Source: Colwellia sp. Arc7-635 (GTDB lineage Bacteria > Pseudomonadota > Gammaproteobacteria > Enterobacterales > Alteromonadaceae). Taken from it: a stretch of DNA of 64,000 nucleotides. The translations under genes and the position numbers were made by a program. A model generated the notes under the pieces. That model was not told the origin of the DNA and searched no databases. It saw nothing but the letters and a program-made list of their open reading frames with translations. Within the stretch, counting starts at the first letter, position 1. Each line of letters begins with the position of its first letter. Location of the stretch: contig NZ_CP034660.1 of assembly GCF_003971255.1 (NCBI RefSeq), positions 1,426,001-1,490,000 of the forward strand, in the 5' to 3' direction. Of the stretch, positions 56,852-64,000 are shown in pieces.

Positions 56852-57092
56852 CTACGGATACCTACAATTTTGTGATCTATCATGTTTTTTGTATTTACTA
56901 ACGTTATTTTAATGTGATGCCAACCTAGACCGAGGTTAAAAATAATAAATTTCAGTTTTTTAATTTACTTTGCATTTTTAATGCAGATCGCGGGTAACAT
57001 GGCATTTTTCAAATCATTATAGGTGTATTCGAGGAAACTAGTAGGAGAATATAATGTTTTCATATAGCTAGAGGTAATAACAAGCTTATACT

Positions 57093-57407
57093 TATACCCA
57101 AACCATTTGAATATGCCGTTTCAGAGCTAAGCTAGGAAATCAGGTCAAGGCGCAGCACGAAGACAATGGTTATTCCCTTATCAAGTGCTGCACAGCTTTT
57201 TTGCTCCAGACAAAAGCTAAGTACATACATCCATATATGCAACGCTGAGTTGGTTTTCTAGCTTAGCTCCCTTCGGGCAAGGCGATAAAGGGCCATCTCC
57301 GGCGTTATTGATTTCAACAATGGAACAACCATTCACTTCAATCAATGCCTTGGTGCTAACCCTTTCTCGCCTTGCTGAATTCTGCATCTTCAAGGGGCTT
57401 GGGTATA
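57093..57407 (+). repeat. Interspersed modular repeat, copy 3 (315 bp)
   Basis: It starts TATACCCAAACCATTTGAA and ends CTTCAAGGGGCTTGGGTATA, with the same internal order as copies 1 and 2. It has one TTTTTTGCTCCAGAC module and no 48-bp insertion. It lies between the TonB receptor start and a small unknown gene, about 240 bp upstream of the receptor. Confidence 0.85.
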
Positions 57408-57546
57408 TACTCATTAATGTATTATTTTATTGGCTTTGATCTAAAGGTTATCAAGAGTAAATGTTAGTAATATATTGGGTTTGGAAAATGATAATTGCAA
57501 TGATTGGAAAACGTCAAAAGGTAATAATTGATCGTTAAATAGTGAC

Positions 57547-57732
57547 TTAGCTTCTTTTAGCTGGCTTTGAAGGAGGTAACGTTATTGCAGATGATAAACT
57601 CGTAGGAACAGTCGCTGTAGCTGAAGTGGTTGTTTTACTATAAGGCTGACGTAAAGGAAAAGATGACGAACTCGTATTAATTTTAATATTGTTGTTAATA
57701 AAGTCTAATGTCGATTTATTGATTCTTTTCAT
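57547..57732 (-). CDS. Possible 61-residue Ser/Thr/Pro-rich peptide
   Basis: From the ATG at 57732, preceded by AGGAAG at good spacing, the frame encodes a peptide with a polar, Asn-rich N-terminal half (MKRINKSTLDFINNNIKIN). The C-terminal half is very rich in Ser, Thr and Pro (SSSSFPLRQ; TTTSATATVPTSLSS) and ends KPAKRS. An upstream extension of 36 codons is possible but lacks a ribosome binding site. There is no signal peptide in the short form and no recognised family. It could be a secreted peptide precursor or a spurious frame. It is isolated between repeat copy 3 and the OmpA-like gene. Confidence 0.35.
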   Translation of the reverse strand: MKRINKSTLDFINNNIKINTSSSSFPLRQPYSKTTTSATATVPTSLSSAITLPPSKPAKRS

Positions 57733-57873
57733 CATACTTCCTGTTATGAAGAGCAACAGATTACTGTCGAGTGCCTGTAATTTTGTTGTGGTTATTAATG
57801 TGCTGAAGTGAATTATAAATAAAGTGAGAACGAGGCTCATAAAGCAGCCTCATTCTCATCAAAAAGTTAGTTT

Positions 57874-58914
57874 CTAACCTTTAGTAACAACTTCTTTTGT
57901 CATTGTTGCGATTTTAGCAACAACACGACGGTTTAACTTGTGAGCAGCAACCGTATTCTCTTGTGATAACAATTGAGACTGGCCGTAACCTTTACTTGTT
58001 AAACGAGACTCATCAATGTTGAATTTATTGATAAGAATGCTTCTTACCGCATCAGCACGCTTTTTAGAAAGCATTAAGTTATAGTCAGCAGCACCCGTAG
58101 TTGAACTATGGCCTTCAATTTCAACAGAAGTCGTAGTGTACTCTTTCATGAAATCAGCTAAACGTTGAATATCGTCTACTAATGCCGGCTTAACGATAGA
58201 GCTGTTATTAGCGAAAGCGATATTAAGTTTAATTTCAGCTTCATGCTCTGAATATAATGTACAACCAGTAGAGTCTACTTTCACTGTTGAAGGTGTATTT
58301 GCACAACGGTCGATAGCATCACTAACACCATCGTTATCGCTGTCTTTCATTACAGGTTTTACTGCTGCAACTGCTTTAGGCTTAGCTACTACTGGTGCTT
58401 GTTTAACGTCACCAAAAGCATACTTAAGGCCTAATTTTACACCTTGATCAGTAAAACCATAATCAAGATCTCGGTAAATAGCGGCTTCACTATAAAGAGA
58501 CAAACGATCGCTTACTTGATAGTCGTAACCCGCACCAATGTTTACAGCATTGTAGCTTCTAACATTGTTAAAACGTTTTACACCAGCGAACATGTATAAG
58601 TCGCTATCTTCTAATTTGTAAATAGCATCGATACCAGCACGAGTGCCGTAATCTTTGTCTGTACCATTGCCTACGTCATAACGTGTTTTTGCAATTTCAA
58701 GACGAACATTCCAGTAATCATTAATTACTTTTTGTAAATCAATACCGATAGACTTACCGGCTTCCATTTGATCCCATTCCGTTAGTGTTTCTTTACCCGT
58801 ACTTGACTTTATATAGTCGCCGAATACGCCAAGTTCCCATGTTTTATCGATGTTTTCTGCAGCTAGTGGTGCACTGATGAGAGCTGCTAATAGAGAGATG
58901 TTAAATACTTTCAT
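57874..58914 (-). CDS. OmpA-family outer-membrane protein with thrombospondin type 3 calcium repeat
   Basis: This 346-residue porin-like protein has a signal peptide (cleavage after PLAA, about residue 19). An eight-stranded N-terminal barrel (about residues 25-170) is followed by a short Pro/Ala/Lys linker, one thrombospondin type 3 motif DSDNDGVSDAIDRC that would bind calcium, and a C-terminal peptidoglycan-binding OmpA domain (VEIEGHSSTTGAADYN; LSKKRADAVRSIL; LNRRVVAKI). It anchors the outer membrane to the cell wall. AAGGAATTACC before the ATG is a good ribosome binding site. Three tandem 92-bp repeats precede the gene. Confidence 0.93.
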   Translation of the reverse strand: MKVFNISLLAALISAPLAAENIDKTWELGVFGDYIKSSTGKETLTEWDQMEAGKSIGIDLQKVINDYWNVRLEIAKTRYDVGNGTDKDYGTRAGIDAIYKLEDSDLYMFAGVKRFNNVRSYNAVNIGAGYDYQVSDRLSLYSEAAIYRDLDYGFTDQGVKLGLKYAFGDVKQAPVVAKPKAVAAVKPVMKDSDNDGVSDAIDRCANTPSTVKVDSTGCTLYSEHEAEIKLNIAFANNSSIVKPALVDDIQRLADFMKEYTTTSVEIEGHSSTTGAADYNLMLSKKRADAVRSILINKFNIDESRLTSKGYGQSQLLSQENTVAAHKLNRRVVAKIATMTKEVVTKG

Positions 58915-58949
58915 TGGTAATTCCTTGATTAGATCTAAATAATTTTATT

Positions 58950-59226
58950 AATTTCTGTCTTGTATAACGAATAGAAATGGAGAAAGTCACAAATTAATTT
59001 TTTAATTTAATTTTTAACTATTTCCTAATCATTATCTTGTTAATTACTGTCTTATATAACGAATAGAAGTAGAGAAAGTCACAAATTAATTTTTTTAATT
59101 TAATTTTTAACTATTTTCTATTCATTATCTTGCTAATTACTGTCTTATATAACGAATAGAAGTAGAGAAAGTCACAAATTAATTTTTTTAATTTAACTTT
59201 TAATTATTTTCTATCAATTATCTTAA
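58950..59226 (-). repeat. Three tandem 92-93-bp repeats upstream of the OmpA-like gene
   Basis: The unit begins CTGTCTTATATAACGAATAG and recurs at 58955, 59047 and 59140, with few differences between copies. Read on the minus strand each unit contains TTCGTTATATAAGACAG, an AT-rich stretch with a -10-like TATAAG, downstream of AATTTGTGAC. The array lies 36 bp or more upstream of the ompA-like start. It may carry three tandem promoters or three binding sites for one regulator. Confidence 0.85.
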
Positions 59227-59274
59227 GTAAAGCGGCGGTATGTACGTTGCTTGCTTCGATAAAGATCAAATATA

Positions 59275-59686
59275 TATACGCTCCACTTCAAAATGCAGAT
59301 TTGTGCAAGTCGATAGCGGGTTAGCACCAAGGCATTGATTGAAGGGAATAGTCATTCTATTCTCGAAATCAATAACGCCACAGATGACCCGTTATCACCT
59401 TGCCCGAAGGGAGCAAAGCTAGAAAACCAGCTCCACGTTGCATACATGGATGTATGTACTTAGCTTTTGTCTGGAGCAAAAAAGCTGTGCATACATGGAT
59501 GTATGTACTTAGCTTTTGTCTGGAGCAAAAAAGCTGTGCATACACGGATGTATGTACTTAGCTTTTGCCTGGAACAAAAAAGCTGTGCAGCATTTATATA
59601 AGGGAATAACCATTGTCTTCGTGCTGCGCCTTTACTCGATTTTCTAGCTTAGCGCTGAAACTGCATCTTCAAGTGGTTTGGGTATA
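59275..59686 (-). repeat. Interspersed modular repeat, copy 4 (412 bp), inverted, with a 49-bp triplication
   Basis: This copy is in the opposite orientation to copies 1-3. Its ends are TATACGCTCCACTTC and GAAGTGGTTTGGGTATA (approximate inverted pairs). The module with TTTTGTCTGGAGCAAAAAAG, single in copies 1 and 3, is present three times as a 49-bp tandem repeat at 59441-59489, 59490-59538 and 59539-59587; the third unit differs at three bases. Confidence 0.87.
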
Positions 59687-59854
59687 GTTGGCCATATTTT
59701 TAATTTTTAATGACAAACTTGCTCACAACTAGCGTAGAATTCGGCAAAATTATTAAAACGGTAGTTTTGAGTCATTAAAAAAAGAATATTATTGTGACTT
59801 TTGACATTAATAGCCGTTGTATTAAGAGCAGAAAAGTTATTGCTAGGGGGAAAG

Positions 59855-60091
59855 ATGAACAAGATAGAACAAAGTTTGACTGCAGCACTTGAGCGAGATG
59901 ATGAAGTTGCTTTTGTTAAAACGGATGAAGAGTTATTTAAACGCGCGGTTTCTACGGCCAGCGCAGAACAAGGTAGTAAAGATTTAATCGCGCTAGGTAT
60001 GGCCTCTATTTGGGTGGTATTTGCCAGCATATTTATGAAAATATTAAAGCCAGTATTTGAAAATATGGCCAATAAGAGTGGGAGCAAGTAA
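59855..60091 (+). CDS. Small single-helix membrane protein coupled to an MscS-like channel
   Basis: From the ATG at 59855, preceded by an AGGGGG ribosome binding site, the product has 78 residues. A longer frame starting 54 bp upstream lacks such a site. The N-terminal 45 residues are polar and helical (KIEQSLTAALERDDEVAFVKTDEEL), and one hydrophobic helix follows (ALGMASIWVVFASIFMKIL). I do not recognise a family. It overlaps the channel gene by one base, so it may be an accessory subunit. Confidence 0.65.
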   Translation: MNKIEQSLTAALERDDEVAFVKTDEELFKRAVSTASAEQGSKDLIALGMASIWVVFASIFMKILKPVFENMANKSGSK

Positions 60092-60915
60092 TGGAAACCG
60101 AAAATATCACTGAAAAAACTTATACCGGATTGATGACTGTTTGGAATAAGGTCATTACATTTATGCCCGACTTGATTGTTGCGATATTATTTTTACTTGT
60201 TGGCTGGGTTATCTCATCACTCATCAAGCGTTTTCTCAACAAAACCTTAATTAAAATTGGTTTCAACACCTTTTTAGACAAGCTTGGTTTTGATACTTTA
60301 TTGAATAAAATGGACGTCAAAGTTCAAGGTAGCCAGATAGTTGCCAGCATCATTTCTATTTTTATCTTATTAGTGTTCTTGTTAGCAGCGTTGGATATTG
60401 TTGGCCTAAATATGCTATCAGGTTTAATAGATACCTTAGTACTGTTTTTACCTAAATTACTTGCTGCGTTAGCGGTGTTGATGTGTGGTTTTTTTGTGGC
60501 GCAAATTGTTTTCAATGGTGTGAAAATAGCGTCGAAAAATACTGGTGTTGATTACGGACGTTCAGTTGCTGAAGTTTGTCGAGGCATCATTATTGTTATT
60601 ACGGTTTCTTTATCGATAACTCAATTAGATATAGATGTATCGCTACTTAATAATATCCTTTCAGTGATTATTGCTAGTGTTGGTCTTGCGGCTGCAATTT
60701 CATTAGGTATAGGTACTAAATCGATGGCACAAGAAGTTGTTGCCGGTGTTTATCTTCGCGAAATGTACCAAATTGGCGACAATATTTCAGTACAAGAAGT
60801 TAAAGGAACATTAGTTTCTATCGGTAGTGTAGCAAGTAAAGTGATGGCCGAAGAAGAAGCAATCGTGACCGTGCCAAATACCTTTTTGTTAGCGAATAAA
60901 GTAACTAAGCAATAA
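60091..60915 (+). CDS. Mechanosensitive-channel (MscS) family protein, short form
   Basis: The 274-residue protein has four to five hydrophobic helices including TM-helix repeats typical of MscS relatives (LIVAILFLLVGWVISSLIKRF). The pore-lining helix (about residues 190-212, ASVGLAAAISLGIGTKSMAQEVVAG) carries the alternating Gly/Ala pattern. The beta domain follows (YQIGDNISVQEVKGTLVSIG; VPNTFLLANK), but the protein ends there and lacks the large C-terminal vestibule domain of MscS. It would relieve osmotic stress or conduct ions. It is coupled to the small protein upstream and lies 26 bp before a sigma factor gene. Confidence 0.85.
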   Translation: METENITEKTYTGLMTVWNKVITFMPDLIVAILFLLVGWVISSLIKRFLNKTLIKIGFNTFLDKLGFDTLLNKMDVKVQGSQIVASIISIFILLVFLLAALDIVGLNMLSGLIDTLVLFLPKLLAALAVLMCGFFVAQIVFNGVKIASKNTGVDYGRSVAEVCRGIIIVITVSLSITQLDIDVSLLNNILSVIIASVGLAAAISLGIGTKSMAQEVVAGVYLREMYQIGDNISVQEVKGTLVSIGSVASKVMAEEEAIVTVPNTFLLANKVTKQ

Positions 60916-60941
60916 GTTATAGGCAATAGGCTACTTTTGAT

Positions 60942-61481
60942 TTGAATTCGTTTAACGAACGCCAGCTCGTTGCATTAGTGCAAGAGAGCTTACCTTATGA
61001 TACGCGCTTCTTTCAGCAGCTGATCACCCCTTACTTGCCTCAATTGAAAGGTTATTGTGTAAAGGTGCTCAGTAATCAGTCAGATGCTGAAGATGCAGTG
61101 CAAGAAACTATTATTAAAGCCCTAACAAATTTGAAAGGCTTTAAATGGTTAGTGTCGTTTAAAGTGTGGCTGTTCAAAATTGCTCATCATGAATGTATCA
61201 ACAAAATTAGAGACCGTCGTTGGGATATAATGCAATACGACGATGATTATCTCGATAGCCTTGAAGCTAAATTACCAGATGAAAACGATATTGCAGTGTT
61301 AATTTTTACTATGCTTGATAGCTTATCTTTTGTTGATCGTAACATTATGTTGTTGCGCTATCGAACAGGGCTCGATTTTCAGGATATTGCTGATATTAAT
61401 GAAATGAAACTTTCTGCGGTTAAAATGAGGCATAAAAGGGTACTTGAATTTCTCACTTGCCAAATGGACGCAGAACAATAG
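60942..61481 (+). CDS. ECF-type RNA polymerase sigma factor
   Basis: This 179-residue protein starts at a TTG. It has sigma region 2 (LKGYCVKVLSNQSDAEDAVQETIIKAL, family order; FKVWLFKIAHHECINKIRDRR) and region 4 (LSFVDRNIMLLRYRTGLDFQDIADI; LSAVKMRHKRVLEFL). Region 3 is missing, as expected for the extracytoplasmic-function group. No anti-sigma gene follows; the three genes small protein-channel-sigma form one unit, ended by a terminator at 61522. Its control mechanism is open, and the adjacent membrane proteins might take the place of an anti-sigma factor. Confidence 0.87.
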   Translation: MNSFNERQLVALVQESLPYDTRFFQQLITPYLPQLKGYCVKVLSNQSDAEDAVQETIIKALTNLKGFKWLVSFKVWLFKIAHHECINKIRDRRWDIMQYDDDYLDSLEAKLPDENDIAVLIFTMLDSLSFVDRNIMLLRYRTGLDFQDIADINEMKLSAVKMRHKRVLEFLTCQMDAEQ

Positions 61482-61521
61482 CAGGTAGGTTTTAGCAAAC
61501 GCTGAAAACCACTGAGTTATA

Positions 61522-61559
61522 GATATAAAAAAAGGGGCTGTTTGCCCCATTTTTATATC
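61522..61559. terminator. Bidirectional intrinsic terminator
   Basis: GGGGC and GCCCC form the GC core around a TGTTT loop. Flanking A and T tracts (GATATAAAAA and TTTTTATATC) extend the palindrome, so it can serve both the sigma factor gene from the left and ydbL from the right. Confidence 0.9.
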
Positions 61560-61596
61560 TTTTAAAGCTACTTTTATAGCGACTAATAGAACGCTA

Positions 61597-61950
61597 TTAT
61601 TTTTTTACCCATTGTCCGGCAGCGTTTTGGATGTAATGACCTGCTTGGGTTTTAGCTAAGGCTTTTTGTCCTGCTAAGGCGGTCACTTGTTGCATAGTGA
61701 TTTTATTTTTACGCGCTAAGTTAAGGTAAATGTTTTTACGTTTTTCATTAACACTTGCGACTAAACTTTTCGCTTCAGCATTATTGACCACTAAGCCCAA
61801 ATAACCGTTAGGCATTTCGCCAATCAAACCCTGTTGTTTTGCATCATCAAGTGAAATTGCCCATGCAGAAAATGCCATTGTTGATGCTAATAGCACACAG
61901 GTTAATTTTTTAATTATGTTATTGGTAAAGCTACTTGTTAATTTATTCAT
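61597..61950 (-). CDS. ydbL: YdbL family protein (DUF1318)
   Basis: The 117-residue product has a signal peptide (ACVLLASTMAFSAWA) and the DUF1318 pattern DDAKQQGLIGEMPNGYLGLV, followed by VNEKRKNIYLNLARKN and a C-terminal GQWVKK. In E. coli YdbL acts in the YdbH-YnbE-YdbL intermembrane lipid transport system and is thought to keep the YnbE bridge in order. AGGAG lies upstream of the chosen ATG; another ATG one codon earlier is possible. The gene lies 10 bp from ynbE in the usual order. Confidence 0.93.
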   Translation of the reverse strand: MNKLTSSFTNNIIKKLTCVLLASTMAFSAWAISLDDAKQQGLIGEMPNGYLGLVVNNAEAKSLVASVNEKRKNIYLNLARKNKITMQQVTALAGQKALAKTQAGHYIQNAAGQWVKK

Positions 61951-61959
61951 CATTACTCC

Positions 61960-62142
61960 TTAAAATACGTCGCTATCTTCACTAAAAATGTCATCAAGTT
62001 GTTTATCGACTTTTATTTTGATCTCATGATCAATTTTTAAATTCAAATTAATGGTGATTGGTTCTTTAGCGCTAACTTCAATTTTATGTGTACAGCCACT
62101 TATTATAAAAATAGCTAACACTGCGGTTAGTATTTTGCTCAT
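61960..62142 (-). CDS. ynbE: YnbE-like outer-membrane lipoprotein
   Basis: This 60-residue lipoprotein has the lipobox ISGC (Cys16) and a short mature part with alternating hydrophobic residues (KIEVSAKEPITINLNLKID) suited to stacking as a beta strand. In E. coli YnbE oligomers extend the YdbH bridge to the outer membrane for phospholipid transport. A perfect AAGGAG precedes the ATG. It starts 10 bp after ydbH. Confidence 0.94.
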   Translation of the reverse strand: MSKILTAVLAIFIISGCTHKIEVSAKEPITINLNLKIDHEIKIKVDKQLDDIFSEDSDVF

Positions 62143-62151
62143 ACTTACTCC

Positions 62152-64000
62152 TTAATGTTTTTGTAAACCTTTGATAATACTTTTTTCAAATCGTTCGGTA
62201 ATTGACATTGATTCTAGCAAGCCTAATAAGTCATAGCTTAAGTTCAAATTCAGATTCACATCGTTGTCGATGTCAGGGTTACGGCCTTTAATCACCGTTT
62301 CTAGTAACATATAACCGTCATCTGCCATAGATACATCAGATGACAGTTGATGATAGTGTAAGTTCTGCAGTGCATCAAACGCTAACTTTAATTGTGAGTT
62401 ATTGGCTTTAAGTTCTTCAACCGCAGGATTATTCATTACTTGAATAAGTCCATCGCCAACATTATGCAACTCGCCTTGCTCCATAGTATATTTTTCGCCA
62501 TCAAAACCAATAGGTAATTGTCCTGATATACTGCCTGTAACCACAATACCTTGTTTTTTGTCTAATGCTAACACTTGCTCTAAGTCTATATGAGTAAGCT
62601 GAACGTTAACTGAATGTCCGTGGTCTAGTGGCCATAAAACTTTCGGGACAGAAAAACTACCACCTAAAATATCGCCACTAAGTTTTGTTGCTGAAATTTT
62701 AAAATCTTTTTGATAGCTCCAGGCCGTGCTGATTGATAATTTAGATATTGGTGTAGGGGTATCAATGAGTGCCACGGTCAAATTAGCTTTCGATTTTTCA
62801 GCTGTAGTGTTTTCGTCGTCGCTCTCTTTACGATCTCCTTGTGTGGTTAATTTTCCCGCTACATAAGTAAAGTTTTGCGTAAAATTAAGTTCTTGTATCC
62901 AAATGCCATCAACGTCACCACTGAGAGAACTTATTGCTACGGATAGCGCTAACGGTGTATTTTGCACATTCGCTAGGTCGGTTACTTGACCTTTGACGCT
63001 ATAACTTAGCGCGCCATCAATAAGTGCAATTTCTGTTGGTAACTTGATATTTAGTGACAGTAAATCTGTCAACGACAACGCCTGCGCGCTTAGCTCAATA
63101 CTGGGTTTATCTACTGCGCCTTTGATGGTTAATCGACCCAAAGGAAAGGTATCAGCTGTAGCGAACGTATTTACTTCAATATCGTTCAAATCACCCATGA
63201 TAGTTGTCTTTAGGGCTAGTGTTTTTATGTCAATAATATTTGCAGCACGCAGGTTTTCCGCTTGGTTGTCTATTTTCAAATCTAGATTAATACTTTGCTG
63301 TTGAGTTGACTGTTGCTTGGCGTTTATCGATATATTAGCGTTGCTATCCATGTTATTAGTGCTATCAACAGCGTTCTGACTTTGCCCCTGGTTCTGACTT
63401 TGCGCGGCGATATAGTTTTGAATTTTTACCTTACCTTGCACCTGAGTTTTTAATGTTTTGATCGACAGTAATTTTTTGCTAGATTTTTTTTGCTTACTGC
63501 TGAGTGCTATATTGTTACTCGTAAAAGATGAGTTTTCATTAAGTTCTATTGTTGTTTGTGCTTGATGATGACTGATTGAGCCTTGCAGATTAATTACTAT
63601 CGGTTTATCAGTGAAATTATTAATTACTGAGAGCTTTAATGGACTATCAAGGGTGAAATCTAATTGAGCAAGCAGTGGCGTGTTTTTATCAATAGCCATT
63701 TCAATCGTTGTATTGTCTGCGGCATCAGAATTTGTCGGTTGCTCTAGGTATTCACTGAGGCTAAGGGCAATATTATCTAGCTTGAGTTGATGAGTTTGTT
63801 GAGCGTTTTTAGCCTTCACTTCAATATGTGACAGTGATAACTGCTTGCTATTTAAGTTATAAATCAGCTCTCCTTCAGGGTGAAGTGCTAATCGTGTGAC
63901 GGGGTTATCTTTCAATATCGTAACAAGTTCAGCAGATAGCGCTTGCTCACTGATAAGCGCCATAATGTGCGGATGACTAAATTGTAGTTGCAATGTATTG
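62152..64000 (-). CDS. ydbH: YdbH-family AsmA-like intermembrane lipid transport protein, C-terminal part (start outside window)
   Basis: The frame is open through the right edge of the window, and about 613 or more C-terminal residues are visible. YdbH proteins are large periplasm-spanning AsmA-like beta-groove proteins that, with TamB and YhdP, move phospholipids to the outer membrane. The last 120 residues (SGQLPIGFDGEKYTMEQGELHNVGDGLIQV, shared DUF748-like block, and the HYHQLSSDVSMADDGYMLLE segment) are the recognisable end. A low-complexity region rich in Gln, Asn and Ser (about residues 200-245 of the visible part) is longer than in E. coli. ynbE and ydbL follow in operon order. Confidence 0.9.
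   Translation of the reverse strand, partial: NTLQLQFSHPHIMALISEQALSAELVTILKDNPVTRLALHPEGELIYNLNSKQLSLSHIEVKAKNAQQTHQLKLDNIALSLSEYLEQPTNSDAADNTTIEMAIDKNTPLLAQLDFTLDSPLKLSVINNFTDKPIVINLQGSISHHQAQTTIELNENSSFTSNNIALSSKQKKSSKKLLSIKTLKTQVQGKVKIQNYIAAQSQNQGQSQNAVDSTNNMDSNANISINAKQQSTQQQSINLDLKIDNQAENLRAANIIDIKTLALKTTIMGDLNDIEVNTFATADTFPLGRLTIKGAVDKPSIELSAQALSLTDLLSLNIKLPTEIALIDGALSYSVKGQVTDLANVQNTPLALSVAISSLSGDVDGIWIQELNFTQNFTYVAGKLTTQGDRKESDDENTTAEKSKANLTVALIDTPTPISKLSISTAWSYQKDFKISATKLSGDILGGSFSVPKVLWPLDHGHSVNVQLTHIDLEQVLALDKKQGIVVTGSISGQLPIGFDGEKYTMEQGELHNVGDGLIQVMNNPAVEELKANNSQLKLAFDALQNLHYHQLSSDVSMADDGYMLLETVIKGRNPDIDNDVNLNLNLSYDLLGLLESMSITERFEKSIIKGLQKH

Noticed and set aside
56852-57092. Fur box upstream of the TonB receptor
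   Set aside because: I looked for a GATAATGATAATCATTATC-like inverted repeat and found no convincing match, so iron regulation is not claimed.
57217-57414. Open frame on the minus strand in repeat copy 3, sharing RERVSTKALIE
   Set aside because: Same repeat-derived frame as in copy 1; copies 2 and 4 break it by deletion or triplication, so there is no selection for a protein.
59441-59587. Regular 49-bp units that could suggest a CRISPR array
   Set aside because: The units are contiguous with no variable spacers and lie inside an interspersed repeat. No cas gene is present.

Overview
The window looks like chromosomal DNA of a marine gammaproteobacterium of the Alteromonadales, most likely Colwelliaceae (Colwellia or Thalassotalea type). 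This rests on the low GC content, on housekeeping gene orders typical of the class (carA-carB-greA; yhbY/rlmE-ftsH-folP-glmM-tpiA-secG-tRNA-Leu; ydbH-ynbE-ydbL), on a marine-type TRAP transporter and TonB receptor, and on the protein sequences. There is no phage, plasmid, CRISPR or transposase gene. Both ends cut through genes: ligA on the left and ydbH on the right.

Layout. 1-1.6 kb: 3' part of ligA and a DUF3392 membrane protein. 1.6-8.5 kb: a small membrane protein, a secreted protein with two HxT motifs (2H phosphoesterase-like), two spondin-domain proteins (one a lipoprotein with a collagen-like stretch), an OmpR/PhoB-type two-component system and an M48 lipoprotein protease. 8.8-10.3 kb: an NhaC-family transporter whose consensus promoter abuts a perfect MetJ box, so probably the methionine transporter MetT. 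11.6-13 kb: an HflX-like GTPase. 13.1-21.2 kb: a leftward hexitol/fructose locus (NCS1-family transporter, mannitol dehydrogenase, PfkB kinase, HAD phosphatase, SorC regulator, glucose-6-phosphate isomerase) with strong hairpins between cistrons. 21.9-25.1 kb: PanE-like reductase, FklB, an NTF2-like protein and DapB. 25.4-38.4 kb: the conserved core block carAB, greA, a rhodanese, yhbY, rlmE, ftsH, folP, glmM, tpiA, secG and tRNA-Leu(GAG).

After the tRNA the content becomes accessory. It holds a TauE/SafE permease, a DctPQM TRAP transporter interrupted by a repeat element, and a divergent sCache-type kinase with a NarL-type regulator. Then comes a long leftward cluster (56.9 to 45.8 kb): TonB receptor, VTT-membrane/flavoprotein fusion, DUF547 protein, YnjB-YnjC-YnjD-type ABC importer, CDP-alcohol phosphatidyltransferase and fatty-acid-hydroxylase-type enzyme. 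It resembles an enlarged version of the E. coli ydjXYZ-ynjABCDEF region, whose function is unknown. It is the best candidate here for an undescribed system, possibly uptake of an unknown substrate coupled to membrane redox and lipid modification.

The last 7 kb carry an OmpA-like porin with three tandem 92-bp repeats upstream, a small membrane protein/MscS-like channel/ECF sigma cluster, and ydbL-ynbE-ydbH. Four copies of one modular intergenic repeat (266-412 bp, inverted ends TATACCC/GGGTATA) lie between 41.4 and 59.7 kb. Two of them bracket dctP, and one contains a 49-bp unit in triplicate.
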